Source: Acanthococcus lagerstroemiae
Lineage: Eukaryota > Arthropoda > Insecta > Hemiptera > Eriococcidae
Length of the DNA: 64,000 nucleotides
Assembly: GCA_031841125.1 (NCBI GenBank)
Contig: CM063113.1
Span: 26,061,312-26,125,311 of the forward strand
Reading direction: 5' to 3'
Shown here: one piece after another, positions 11,799 through 23,055 of the stretch
Layout of the letters: every line of letters starts with the position of its first letter
Position numbering within the stretch: position 1 is the stretch's first letter
Position numbers and translations under genes: made by a program
The notes under the pieces: model-generated
What the model was told of the DNA's origin: nothing
The model's input: the letters and a program-made list of their open reading frames with translations, nothing else
Databases searched by the model: none

Positions 11799-12726
11799 TG
11801 CGAATTCGGTGATTACGTTTACAGAGCAGGTGGTCAAATGATGCTCCTCTCGAGCTGAAAAGGCTGACGGATAATGATGAACAACGGAAGGCTTCTTTTC
11901 ATCAAATTTTCCATTTTCAGAAAAAGTAGATATCCTTGTAGCCCGGTATAATTTCACTTGGTATATGAGCAATGGGCATTGCAACCCGTACGTCAAAGAT
12001 GACTTGAGAATTTAAAAGCTTACGTTGTATGTCATAGGGGGTAACATAACATATTTCTGTGATAAATTGACGATGCACTGCAAGTGGTCGATGTATAGGA
12101 AATTTATACACGCACTCCACATGCGGATCTGAAAATGCGAAACAAGTTTCGAGCAACAAAGAAGAAGAAAAAAAAGAAGACTCATACGTTGAGTTTTGGC
12201 GGTCCTACGAATTGATCGGGTCTTTCACAGGTTCGTGAAAACTGACCGTAGAATTCGTTGAATTTCCTGTCCCAGATTATCGAAAATTGTAAATTAGATG
12301 TTGCCCATCAGAATGACCGAATAATTTGAGTATTTTTGTGTCAGGTGATTCGAAGGAAAAAAATGAATCGAAGACAGAAGTTCCTGCAGTAATTTCTGAC
12401 GTTGGATTTATGCAAATACACGATATACAAATTTGTCTGATTTCCAATATAAGCGGATATTGGAAAGTGGTTGAGGGTAGCCCCTCCCACCATGTCTGTT
12501 CAAAATATAATTTTTTTAATCAAAATTAAAAGTTTGGAAAAATTGTGCTCATTTTGCTCGCAAATGATTGTTGTCTATCACATCTTAGGGCAACACCATG
12601 AAATCCAATACTGATGGCAGTTTTGAAGTTTTCTTCGAATTTCGCTCCTAGAATTCAGTCACAATGACAATACGTATATTATTTCCTCCTTTACTTTCGT
12701 TTTAGTTTTAGAAAATTGAATGTAGT
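11799..12726. other. Upstream region of the NRF-6-like gene; nothing recognised
   Basis: It should hold the minus-strand promoter and 5' UTR. I see no convincing core promoter motif, RNA gene or mobile element. Open frames here are short and unconserved in appearance. Confidence 0.4.
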
Positions 12727-12744
12727 ATTTTGTGCCACTATTCT
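12727..12744 (+). repeat. Left target-site duplication of the LINE
   Basis: ATTTTGTGCCACTATTCT, repeated exactly at 21910-21927 directly after the LINE's A-rich tail. Confidence 0.85.
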
Positions 12745-12933
12745 ATCGGATGTGCAAGCGTTTAGTCGTGTGTTCATGCGTTCGTTGGCAATGTAATGTG
12801 ATAGTGCGAACTCAACTTCGTTTTGAATGAAAATAAGTACCTAGATAAATAAATACGCGTGTTATAACAGGCGATAAGTAATACGTGGAATAACGTGCAG
12901 TTTCCTGTCGACACGGGCATACAGTATAATAAG

Positions 12934-13764
12934 ATGGACAGCGAGAACCAGCCGGTCACTGTAGCGCTGTTAAGGCAAATTTTAGACGAAATGCTAGATA
13001 TAAAACTTTCGAGCATAACTGAAGTCATCGAGGAAAACGCAAAACTGAAGAAGAGGATAGACCTTCTCGAGGAAAAGGTGGAGGACTTAGAAAATTATTC
13101 GAGGCGTAATAATCTCGTAATATATGGCATTCCGCAGAACCAAGAAGAAGATGCTATGAACGTGGCGATTAAAGCCAGCAGAGCGGTTGGAGTGCAATTA
13201 AATCCTGAGGAAATTGACACTGCGCACAGACTGCCCTCGAAATCAGCACCTTCCCCTTTTATAATAAAATTCGTCAGTCGCAACAAAAGGGAGGAAATTA
13301 AGAGAAAAGCGAGGGAAACGAAACCCAACGCGGACATATTAGGAGGAAGAAGCGACACGAAACTAGTATTCAGGGACCACCTATCGCCGAAGGGACAGCA
13401 GATCGTAAAAGTGGCGAGGAAGCTGTGGCACAGATACATCGTCTGGACGAGAAACGGGAGAGTGCTATGTCGGAGCAAGGAACCAAACAGCAGGACTATC
13501 CACTTGAAATCGATGGTAGATGTGGACGATCTATACGAAGAGGGAAGCATACACATCGACCGTGAGAGACAGTACCAAGACCAAGCGAAAGACGATGCCC
13601 GTGCAAAAACACAAGAGCAAGCATCTTCCAAATCATCTTTCGAATCATCTTCCAAATCAGCGTTTGAACGACTAATGACGCCGCGAGAAACACGCTCGTC
13701 TCAAACGACGAATAAATATACGACCGATGTCGGAACACACAAGGGAAAGAAAAATAAGAAATAG
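12934..13764 (+). CDS. LINE ORF1 protein (coiled coil plus RRM-like RNA-binding domain)
   Basis: It encodes about 276 residues from the second in-frame ATG (MDSENQPV); an ATG 39 bases upstream is also possible. A heptad-rich stretch (EENAKLKKRIDLLEEKVEDL) leads into NYSRRNNLVIYGIP, the characteristic start of the LINE ORF1 RNA-binding fold, followed by a basic middle and a Ser/Lys-rich tail. ORF1 proteins coat the element RNA as trimers and act as nucleic acid chaperones. The frame is open throughout. The stop is TAG at 13762-13764, and the same frame stays open beyond it. Confidence 0.85.
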   Translation: MDSENQPVTVALLRQILDEMLDIKLSSITEVIEENAKLKKRIDLLEEKVEDLENYSRRNNLVIYGIPQNQEEDAMNVAIKASRAVGVQLNPEEIDTAHRLPSKSAPSPFIIKFVSRNKREEIKRKARETKPNADILGGRSDTKLVFRDHLSPKGQQIVKVARKLWHRYIVWTRNGRVLCRSKEPNSRTIHLKSMVDVDDLYEEGSIHIDRERQYQDQAKDDARAKTQEQASSKSSFESSSKSAFERLMTPRETRSSQTTNKYTTDVGTHKGKKNKK

Positions 13765-14691
13765 GTAAGCTACCCACCTTCTTTTTGCCTTGGTACACAG
13801 TTTGGCCAGCTCAGGCAAATTTGGCCTTCCCTCAATAATTTATGTACAACAGGAAAAATCAGGTCGGATTCCAGTAATAAAAATAAAAAGAATGGGAAAA
13901 ACAAGGAAAGGAGCAAAAATGGAGATGAATTAAAAATAGCCACTCTCAATACCAGGTCACTAAAAGATAACTACAAATTCCTGCAACTGGAAGAAGAATT
14001 TCTACAACACAATCTGGATATCTTAGGATTATCAGAAATAAAAAGAAAAGGCGAAAATATTATAACTACGAAGAAAGGAAATATTTGGTATCACACTGAT
14101 TCAGACGGTTATAGAGGAGTGGGTTTTCTAATCAAACAACAATATAAAAAATATATAACAAAATTCACCGGGAAAAATGACAGAATAGCAGCATTATTAC
14201 TGGAATTCGACCACGACAATAAACTAGCAATCATCCAGGTCCACGGTCCAACCCTCGATTCTGAAATAGGTATAGTTGAAAAATTTTATGATGAATTGAA
14301 TGACACAATAGAAGAATTTGAAAAAATTAAAAATATCAAAGTAATAGTGGTCGGAGACTTCAACAGCCAAATAGGGAAAAGAGAACACGGCGAAGAAAAA
14401 ATTATTGGGCCATACTACTACGGGAAAAGAAATTATCACGGGGAACTGTTGACAGATTTTTGTAACGAAAACGAATTCAAAATTGCTAATACGTGGTTTA
14501 AAAAGAAGAATAGAAGACGGTGGACCTGGATAGCTCCAAATTTAAAGACAAAAAACCAAATAGATTTCATATTGATAAAACAAAACAGCAACATGGTGAA
14601 AGATTGCGGAGTCGTCGGATCATTTAAGTGCGACACAGACCATAGGATGGTAATGTGCAGGTTGATGATCGGAGAGGAAAAGAATAGATAA
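13765..14691 (+). CDS. LINE ORF2, N-terminal apurinic-like endonuclease domain (broken at 3' end)
   Basis: The frame is continuous with ORF1 after its TAG stop and has no ATG before the endonuclease. Motifs in order: KIATLNTRSL near 13937, LDILGLSEIK near 14008, VIVVGDFNSQIG near 14342, WTWIAPN, NQIDFILI, and the terminal CDTDHRMVMCRL near 14630. These are the EEP-fold catalytic N, E, D/N and D-H landmarks, and all look present. The frame closes at TAA 14689-14691. The bases after it still read as LINE protein if that stop and a following TGA are ignored, so damage preceded or accompanied the insertion. The RT half resumes at 19868. Confidence 0.8.
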   Translation, partial: VSYPPSFCLGTQFGQLRQIWPSLNNLCTTGKIRSDSSNKNKKNGKNKERSKNGDELKIATLNTRSLKDNYKFLQLEEEFLQHNLDILGLSEIKRKGENIITTKKGNIWYHTDSDGYRGVGFLIKQQYKKYITKFTGKNDRIAALLLEFDHDNKLAIIQVHGPTLDSEIGIVEKFYDELNDTIEEFEKIKNIKVIVVGDFNSQIGKREHGEEKIIGPYYYGKRNYHGELLTDFCNENEFKIANTWFKKKNRRRWTWIAPNLKTKNQIDFILIKQNSNMVKDCGVVGSFKCDTDHRMVMCRLMIGEEKNR

Positions 14692-16392
14692 CAATATGAA
14701 CACTATCAAAAAATTAGATTAAGAAAACAAAAATGAGAAATAACTTAAAAGTACCTAATCAGGTATATGGACAAACGAAATAGCACCGTGAACATTAACA
14801 TACAATGATAAATGTAGTGGAACCCGGTCGGATGGGTGACTGCAAAGTACACTACATGTATTCTTTGGTTTCCTGTTCGCACTACGTAAACGTAAATTGG
14901 CTTCTTGAACAGTGAGTTGGTGGACAAGTACTATGCATTCTCTACTCCTAGTTTATACTCGCAATAACCATCGTTTCGTATATAAAGCTCGCGCTTCACA
15001 GTAAAGCTACGTAAAGTAATTTTCGTATTTGCCGTTTAACATCATTGCCTTACGTGCGTAAAGATACGAAGCATCGTAGAAACATACTAACAATTTGGAA
15101 AATATTTAAATCTGCACAGTTCCATTTAGTGCATAAAACATATCCTGATGTTAAAAAAGCAAACAATAAAACAAATTAAAATATTTTAAATCGCAGTCAT
15201 TTCATAAAAATATCCGAGTTATAAACAAACAATGAAATTAATTATATTTTATCATCTACTATTTTGAAGATCGAATTTTTGTCTTCTTTATTGAGGGAGT
15301 CCAGACTCGTTCTTTTCACTACTTCTCGACCCGTTTTTTCTCCTTATTTTGTTCATCTTCTATCTTATTTTGAACGTATGTATGTGGCCTTCCAATGTAT
15401 GTAGGACCGGTTTGCTGTTCTGAAAAACCAAGTTGCTTTTTCAAAAAATGTTGACAGTTTTTTTCAAGAAACTATAAAATTTATCAAAATGAAAAAAAAC
15501 AAGATTTCCCTGTATTCTTTTGATTGTTTTTTTTTATTTGTTGCTTTTGTTTTCATTCAAGTTGCTTAGAACCATATATTTTGACGAACTACACAACAAA
15601 ACAAACTGCACCTCAAAAACCAGCACAGACTTGTTTTGTGCTCCTGGTGATTCCATACTAAAATTGATTAAAGAAATGGTGTAAAAGGCAAGTGAGCTAA
15701 CCGCACTTCCATGAACGCTCTTAAAAATTTTTTTTTGGTGCAGTATGGACGCAACTAGGGTTTTTTTGAACGGGGTGCCGATTAAAAATTTTCCGACGAA
15801 TATTTTTCATTTCTTGGTTCAGCATTCGTCAAATTTCGCATTTGCCGATTGCCGATTGGCCGAATCTGAATTCTATATGACTTTGGAATTTACCGAAAAT
15901 TTACCGAACTTGTCGATTATTGGGGGGGGGGGAAGACAAGCATATTTGAGAAAATGACAAATGATTTTCCTTGGATTTTCTGAAAGTGGCAACCCTGATA
16001 AATCATCAAGTAGGTAGTTCAATAGTATTAAAACAAACTTACCAAGTTGAGGTCTTAAGGTCTGCGAATCAACACGTTCATAATGATCATCGACATATTT
16101 TTTCCTTTTAAGGTTACGTTCTTTAAGAAGTTCCGACTGTTTCTTACTTTTCATTTTTGAAGGCGGTTTTTCTGGAGATGAACTAGGTATCACTCATTGC
16201 TTTCCAAGTACTAACAATAATTTATCTGCAATACAGAAGTAAACGCTAGCAAATCCGATTTTATAACATATCTGCCAACAATAATTGTTCCATCAGAATA
16301 TAATCATTACACACGCCTGCTTGTGGTGGTCCATCTTGAGAGATTAATGAAACATTCAGTTACATTCATTTCCATCCCCTCGGCACTGATGC

Positions 16393-18561
16393 CAGAGACG
16401 AAACTTGACTTTCAGTTGGGGGGGGGGGCAAAGAAGGAATATTTGCCTACAAACATTTTTTTAAACTGAAACTTAGCCGATTTTTCATCAAAATATTTTT
16501 TAATTGAAAAAATAAAAATAAATAAACAAACAAACGTTCTTAGAAAATGAAAAATTCAAATGAACAGTATCAAAATTTGCCGAGTTTCAAATTGTTGGGA
16601 GTGTTTCCCCCTCCCCCCATAGATTCTTTCCTGCAAATACAGATTGGAACCTTATCCTTCAAGTACTTTTTTCACGAAGAATGAAGATGAGCCCATTCTG
16701 AATGGGAAAAGAATGAAAGTGTTTTCCCTTAATTCGGCATCTCTGACGGCAAGGTCTCGTTTCTTTTTCGGGGAAAAAAAATCGCTCCCATTAAGCAAGA
16801 CCAGAGCTAAACTTGAAATTTTTTATGGAAAGATCACTAAAATAGAAGTTTTTGGGTCGTTGATTTCGAAAATTTCACCAGAAGATTCTTCTTTCAACCC
16901 GGAATTGACTTTTAGAGTTTTCTATTCTTGGAAAATTGAGTAACGAATCAAAATACGAGCAGTTTTTCGCATCGCTGAATTCGAAAGCTTCTATGAGCTT
17001 TCTTATTAAACTGCGATTTGGGCCCCAAAATTCAAGTGATTTCTAGGAAATCGAATAAAATATTAGAATCTTCTGGGTTGCTGAATTTGAAAATTTCATC
17101 AGATTCCTCTTGGATTCCCGATTTACGCTTCAAAGGCCAAAACTGATCTCCAGAAGAGATTAAAATTGACTTCCCGGTAACCGAATCAAATATCGAAATT
17201 GGGAAGGGGAGAGGAGAGGTCGCCTAATTTGGAAATTCCATCAACGCGATAAATTTTAGATATTGACTCTCTGGTAGGCCCCAAACACCAAAATGAGAGT
17301 CGAAATTGAACGAACTTGATTTAATCTTTCAACATTTTCATAACCATCAAATTACCAAAATTTAAATTGGAGGAAAAATTTCAAAATTATCCAAGTATGA
17401 CTTATTATAAGTGGAACATTCATCATGTCTTTAAAAATCAAAAACTATAAAATTGGACCAAAATTAGGAATTACAATAGTCGTTGTTTCAATAGATTACT
17501 TGGGTTTTCAATGTCAATTAATTTTTGTCAATCTTTGGACTTCAAATGTTGGCTGGTAAAGATGCAAGCTTTAATGAGTTTTCTCTTCAACATTACGCGC
17601 AAAAATTGCTTAACCTAAGAATGATGAAGTCCAATCAAAGGTCCCAGTGTCATTACTAAATTTGTAACAGCCCCTCTCCCCCAACCTCAAACAAGAAAAT
17701 GGAAATAAAACAACTTTCACTTCGATAGTACAATCATTTTTTATAAAATCATATATGCTGCTTGTGAAAATTCGGATTTGACGATTTAACCCTTTCTCAA
17801 GAGATTAGGACGTTTGTAATGATGAAAATGAATCAGCAATTTTTAGCATTTTCAAAAACAGTCTGTTAGTTTGAATTTAAGATCGTAAGAACTCTCCACT
17901 TCAATAGTCTACTTGATTCGTAAAAACTAATTAGTGCTCGTCCATTTCGATTTATGGGGTCTCTTAAGCTTGAATCAGATTCAAAATTTAGCGCATGTTC
18001 GAATTCAACTACCCTTAAGGTCAGTAATTAATGTCGATAGTCTATCCACTTTGGGATCCCATTCTGAGTTCTGGAGTCCAGGGACGTACCGAAGAGTTTT
18101 TCTTGATGGAAGGGGGGGGGGGGGGGTAGAAATTGTGAAAGTCCCAACTGACTCAACTCAAAATTCCCAAGTATCAATGTAAAAGAAGAAAAACCTTTTG
18201 ACTTGTTGGATTTTCCCAACCTCTCAACTCAATTCCCAAATATCAAAGCAAAAAAAAAAAAAAACAAAAAAAAACAACTCGCCTGACTGCAATGGTAAAT
18301 TTTCCCGTTGCCCCTGCCCCCTTATCGGTACGTCCGTGCCTCCAATAATTTGGCAGTTGGCAAATTTTGAAACTGTTCATTTGAATTTTTCATTTTCTAA
18401 GAACGTTTGTTCGTTTTTTTGTTTATTATTATTTTTTCAATTAAAAAATATTTTAACTAAAAAATCGGCAAATTTTATTTTTAGTTAAAGTAAAAAATGT
18501 TTGTCTGCAAATTTTCCTTCTCCACCCCCCCCCCCCCCAACTGAAACTCGTTTCGTCTCTG
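16393..18561. mobile_element. 2.2 kb inverted-repeat element in an intron of the unrecognised gene
   Basis: The first ~210 bases (CAGAGACGAAACTTG.., a G-run, an AAATATTTT.. stretch and AACGTTCTTAGAAAATGAAA near 16530) return inverted at 18350-18561, ending CGTCTCTG. The interior holds diverged ~120-150 bp units with a CGAATCAAA..GAATTCGAAA..TTTCATCAGA pattern. A clean target duplication is not visible. Another element (18081-18345) is nested near the right arm. Confidence 0.55.
18081..18345. mobile_element. Member of the CAGGGACGTACC MITE family (copy 1)
   Basis: It begins CAGGGACGTACCGAAGAG, has a long G-run, and shares AAGTCCCAACTGACT, AATTCCCAAGTATCAA and TTGGATTTTCCCAAC with copy 2 at 34380-34588. 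It ends near GGTACGTCCGTG. No matching target duplication. Confidence 0.5.
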
Positions 18562-19867
18562 TATACCAGAGCACAGTGAGAAACAAACATACGAAGGAAG
18601 AATTTCCAATGTTAATTTCTTGAAAGGTGAATCTTCAATGTAAGATACAAACAGGGCTTTTGAAACTATTTGCGCGCTGTAACCTTTACTCAAAATTAGA
18701 TTCAGCTGTAACTTACCAGTCTGGAAGGCGATACAGTGGAATGAAATAAAGCTTCCGCGATTTGTGGTTTACAGGATCATCTGCAACAGTGATTCGATAC
18801 CGCTGTGTTCACTGTATTATTTGATTCCTCCTCCTCAGCTTCAACACCGCTGTATATCTAATTCAATTATACAGAAACAGATCAGCTAAAAGTATTTTAT
18901 TATCACTCGGTGTTTGTTCATGAAAATATCAACAGGTGCTCACCAAAGAGGAAATAGAATTATCGTTTTGTTCGTCCTCGTTATCACGGAATGCTGTCGT
19001 TATATCTTCTTGGATTTCTTCTCATCCCTCCATGTTCATAAGTAAATTGTTTTTCACTCGCCTCATCGATTTCTTTTACTTGAAGATTGCTCGTCGTCGG
19101 CTGCTCCTTCCTTTGCGGAATGTTATGCTATAATATAACCAAATGTCCTCAAATTGGTACTTGTCTCACGAATACACATGATGTAAGTGCCGGTATTTTA
19201 CATGAAAATAAACTTTGGAAGTTTTCTAATAGGGTGATGAGAATATACGCTTAAGATAGGATCTAGCAACTTACCAGTAAAGATCGAGTTGTCCGTTTAA
19301 TAAATTTTCCACTTCTGGAATCGTAATACAATCCTTCTCTTCTCGTCTCTTGGTCCATTTTTTCCCACCATCCATCTCTGCAATGGAGCACCAAGAATTA
19401 CCAACATATATGCCGCGTACCATAAATCGAAAAATGCCAAACAATAATAACACGTAACTGAGATTAACTTACCTATTCACAAATAATTAATTTGTAGTTT
19501 CAGAGAGATGACACAAGACGAACGTTATACGTTAATCGTGCCGACCTGCCGAACTGATCGTTATTTTTAAAAGTTGTAAACACAAACAGAAACGACAAAT
19601 CTTTTAACTTTACACGGCAGGTGGCAGCTGTGTAGGCGTTGAATCGGGATTCACGGGTACTGTACGCTCATAAGCGCAAATTATGATATTTACATTCGTT
19701 TTAGGGATACGTAGAACTGTGGTATTACAACTACGAAAATTAGTTCGCGGACCTTACCACTACTCCTGCATAATATTTTCGTATAATTTGTACATGTAGT
19801 AGTTCAGTGGACTTGCGCATATTCACACCAGCTCTGCGCCGACGTAAAACAGTTTTGGTAATGAAAA

Positions 19868-21835
19868 ATGTTCAACGGGAATGTAATAAATACACAAATT
19901 GTGGATTTATTACACAAGGCAACACAGGAAACGACAAAAATCCAACAATTAAGCCGAACAGAAATAGCAACAGAAAATGAAGGGTTAAAAGAGCTATATA
20001 AAAAGAGACAAAAAATATTAAATAAAAAAGCAATATCAACAAGAGAAAAACTAGAAATTACGCAAATTAATAAGCTAATAAAAATAAATAGAAGGGAATA
20101 TAGGGTTAAAAAAGAAAATGAAATGATAGAAAAGATACTGGAGGATACGATGGGTATAAAGCAAATCAACAAAAATTTAATGCTAGGGAACAGATGGACT
20201 AGCCATCTAATAGAGAACAAAAATATAATTTCAGACAGAAAAGGAATAAATGAGGTAGCAACCCGGTTTTATACCCATCTATATACAGACCCCTCCCCAG
20301 AAGGAATACAAATTATAGATACACAAGTGTCGGCAAATGAACCCCCCTTTATTATGGAAGAATTAAACACTATAATAAATAAATTGAAAAATAATAAAGC
20401 ACCAGGAATAGATGGAATTAGCAATGAACAGATTAAATATGCCGGGGAAGATTTCCAGACTATATTACTCCGTCTTTTTAACTATGTACATACATCTGAA
20501 CAAATCCCAGAAGAATGGAAAATATCAAAGATAATACTTATTTTTAAAAAAGGGGACAAGCATAGAATTGAAAACTACAGGCCGATAAGTCTCACATCTA
20601 ACATCGCGAAAATATTTGCAAAACTGTTAAACAATAGAATTAAGTCACACTACAACAGCACTCAACCGGAGGAACAAGCAGGTTTTAGAAGCGGCTTCTC
20701 CACGATTACCAATCTGCACATTATAAACCAACTAATAGAGAAAAGTATTGAGTATAATTTCGAGTTCAAAAAAGCGTTTGACACAGTCAGACACTCCTTC
20801 CTTTTTCAGGCAATGGTAAGACAAGGATACCCGACAAATTTAATTAATATAATACGGAAATTTTATGAAGGCTCCAGTGCGATAATATGTACAGATACTG
20901 AGGGGGAAAAGTTTTCAATAGAAAGAGGAGTAAAACAAGGCGATCCGTTATCCCCGGTACTATTTAACATCGCGCTGGAAGAAATCTTTCGGTCAATGAC
21001 GTGGGAAGAAAAGGGAATCTTGATAAATGGTAAATATCTAAATAACTTAAGGTTTGCAGATGATGTTGCTATTATAGCAAGTACGCAAGCAGAACTCGAA
21101 ATTATGATCAATGAATTACAAAGTGAAAGTACAAAAGCAGGACTTGAGATAAGCCTAAGTAAAACACACATAATAGCTAATACAGACTACCACCGAGATG
21201 CACAAATAAGAGGGGAAACTATACAAAAAGTTGAAGATGCAATATATCTAGGCCAAACAATCAGCTTCAATAACAGGTACGAAAAGGAAGTCAAAAGACG
21301 TGTTAAAATTGGTTGGAAAAAATTCTGGATGCTCAAGAAAATTTTTAAAAATACATTTAATAGTAAAATTAAATCGAAAGTCTTTAACACTTGTATTGTA
21401 CCCGCGGTGTCTTATGGCGCACAAACATGGGCCCTTAGACAAACTGATAAAAATAGGTTAGAAGTTATGCAGAACAAAATGGAAAAAGCTATGATGAATA
21501 TAAGACAGTTAACCCGAATACGAATAACAAAAGTTAAAACACTCCTGCCCAACAACAAAAATATAGTAGAAGAATGCTTGCTGAGGAAATGGGATTGGGC
21601 AGGTTACCAGGCAAGACGTGGCGGGAACAACTGGGTAGAACGTACATCTCAGTGGTATCTGGGAGACAAGAAACGCAACCCGGGTAGTCAACGACTAAGA
21701 TGGTCTGACGACTTCGCACGCCTGCTGTCTCATAAAATGTATCACCAAATCGCAAACTGTAGACCGGAATGGCAGAGATTGAGGGTAGCTTTCGCCCGTT
21801 TAGGGAAAAAGTACCTCCGACAGCGATCGTACTAG
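19868..21835 (+). pseudogene. LINE ORF2, reverse transcriptase part (catalytic motif A damaged)
   Basis: It encodes 655 residues. Landmarks: KAPGIDGISNEQIKYAG, IPEEWKISKIILIFKKGDK, NYRPISLTSNIAKIFAKLL, QAGFRSGFST, GVKQGDPLSPVLFNIAL and LRFADDVAIIA (the catalytic Asp pair). A thumb follows, then the C-terminal WGY-like region ending with SQRLRWSDDFARLL and WQRLRVAFARLGK. Motif A is abnormal. The block before KKAFDTV is several residues short, and the position of the first catalytic Asp reads Glu (NFEFKKAFD), so the polymerase should be inactive. Stops lie directly upstream of the first ATG. The domain is otherwise open to the TAG at 21833-21835. Confidence 0.88.
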
Positions 21836-21909
21836 TAAATATAAGTTTGTAATAAGTTTTCAATGTATGGTACTGAAAGCTAAAATAAAAAAAAAATAAT
21901 AAAAATAAA

Positions 21910-21927
21910 ATTTTGTGCCACTATTCT
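21910..21927 (+). repeat. Right target-site duplication of the LINE
   Basis: Exact repeat of 12727-12744 immediately after the A-rich tail. Confidence 0.85.
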
Positions 21928-21978
21928 GAAGTTTTGATGAGAGGCGAACCAACTAAAACTTATCATGTGATTATGTGA

Positions 21979-22150
21979 GTCTACTATTACTCTAGTAACA
22001 TTATCCGAAAACTTGAAACATAAGTGCAAAAATTGTAAGGCTACGTGGACATACTAATTAATAGATCTACTATTACTCTAGTAACATTATCCGAAAACTT
22101 GAAACATAAGTGCAAAAATTGTAAGGCTACGTGGACATACTAATTAATAG
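21979..22150 (+). repeat. Two-copy tandem duplication, 86 bp unit
   Basis: The block beginning CTACTATTACTCTAG at 21981 repeats at 22067 with essentially no differences, through CTACGTGGACATACTAATTAATAG. The near identity implies a recent duplication. Confidence 0.9.
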
Positions 22151-23055
22151 ACTAAAATTCTACGGAAATCCGAGGGGAGCTTCGACCTCCCCTCCCCTCC
22201 TCCGAGGTGAAGTAGCTCTTCAAATTCGAGGATTTCTTAGTAAATCTATAAATACTGCGATGGCATCGGTAAATATGTTTCTAATATTTCATTTAAGAAA
22301 GGACATTTGAAATTTTTTCTTAACTGCTCAGAAACGTTATTCAAGGGGAAAGGGAGAGGTAAAATGGCCCTCCACACCGTTATTCATACTGACCTTATAA
22401 AAGAAATCGTTAGATTTTCGACAATTTTCCAATGTTACACAGTTTCGCATGCAGCAAAGTTGCCAATTACTCCAGACCACCTTTCTCTATCACCCTCTCT
22501 ACCATTCATTCGCATTTTTTCTTCACCCTTCACCCAAGCTTGAGAAGCCGTACTTCATTTTTCTGTACTTTATCAATGTATATAATGACTTTAATATCTA
22601 TTAGAAATTCAAAAATTTTTCATTTTAGCTCTTGCTATCCAAGCACAGTACAATCTACGGGAGTCTCAAGGTCGTAGAATTCAATTTTGATATTGGTTTG
22701 GTTGTAAGCTGACAATTGTGGTTTTTGGATGCAGAAGGGGCCTCATAATATATATATATTATTTCATAGATTTGTAGGGTCCCGTAACTCATTTTTGTTA
22801 ACCATTTGGCCCTATTAGCAAACTGTGCAAGGAAGCTGGACAGTACCGTGTGCCACAGGAATAAGGTGAGGGTGGGAGGGGGGTTGACCTAACATACGGG
22901 GTTTCTAATGTTTCTGAGAGCCGCATTTTCTTGAATTTTTAAGCGCACGGTCGTACACAAGGGGGAGGGGGGTCCCCCCTTGTATACGGCCCTAAAGCTG
23001 GAAATTGAAGGATATCAATGGACGCGATATGGATGCCATTTCTCAAGTTTTACAG
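22151..23055. other. Intergenic stretch, nothing recognised
   Basis: It contains C/T-rich and G-rich runs (22180-22205, 22860-22885, 22965-22980) and a short (AT)n at 22748-22762. No gene, RNA or bounded mobile element could be supported. Confidence 0.4.

Larger units (their letters stand above)
15319..19358 (-). pseudogene. Unrecognised five-exon gene with two single-base frameshifts
   Basis: Exons on the minus strand: 19275-19358 (start MDQETRREGLYY), 18944-19127, 18717-18857, 16043-16182 and 15319-15419 (ends RVEK, TAG then TGA). Junction phases are 0, 0, 2 and 1 and agree if one surplus base is allowed in exon 2 (near 19033) and one in exon 3 (near 18778). A noncoding first exon probably ends at the strong donor GAATAG/GTAAGT near 19476. 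The product would be about 215 residues: a basic N terminus, an acidic centre (RDNEDEQNDN; VEAEEEESNN), then SRKLYFIPLYRLPDW, a Lys-rich stretch and a charged tail. Two ATGs precede the chosen start in the 5' UTR. I do not recognise the family. It could be a decayed gene or sequence error in a live one. Confidence 0.5.
14745..19860. other. ~5.1 kb foreign segment inserted in the LINE
   Basis: It lies between the endonuclease and reverse transcriptase parts of ORF2. The exact ends could not be fixed: AAAAATG occurs on both sides (near 14730 and 19862) and could be a short duplication. The two ends share a weak inverted order of TACATGTA, ATGCA and AATTTTCGTA motifs. It carries a multi-exon minus-strand gene (15319-19358), so it is not simple LINE sequence. 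Confidence 0.55.
12745..21909 (+). mobile_element. Non-LTR retrotransposon (LINE), full-length-like but split by a ~5 kb insertion
   Basis: An 18 bp duplication brackets the element. The order is 5' UTR, ORF1 (12934-13764), endonuclease part of ORF2 (13765-14691), foreign DNA (about 14745-19860), reverse transcriptase part of ORF2 (19868-21835), and a short A-rich 3' end (about 21880-21909). The shared target-site duplication argues that both halves belong to one insertion event. I leave the clade open. Confidence 0.8.

Noticed and set aside
13495..13798. Minus-strand Ser/Leu-rich ORFs over LINE ORF1
   Set aside because: Antisense shadow of the ORF1 coding sequence.
14745..14940. A sixth exon of the unrecognised gene, with protein-like frames on the minus strand
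   Set aside because: Two different frames look equally protein-like and exon 5 already ends with two stops; no clean acceptor supports either frame.
18081..18345. Target-site duplication for this MITE copy
   Set aside because: Flanks do not match; the right end is probably eroded or fused with the surrounding inverted-repeat element.
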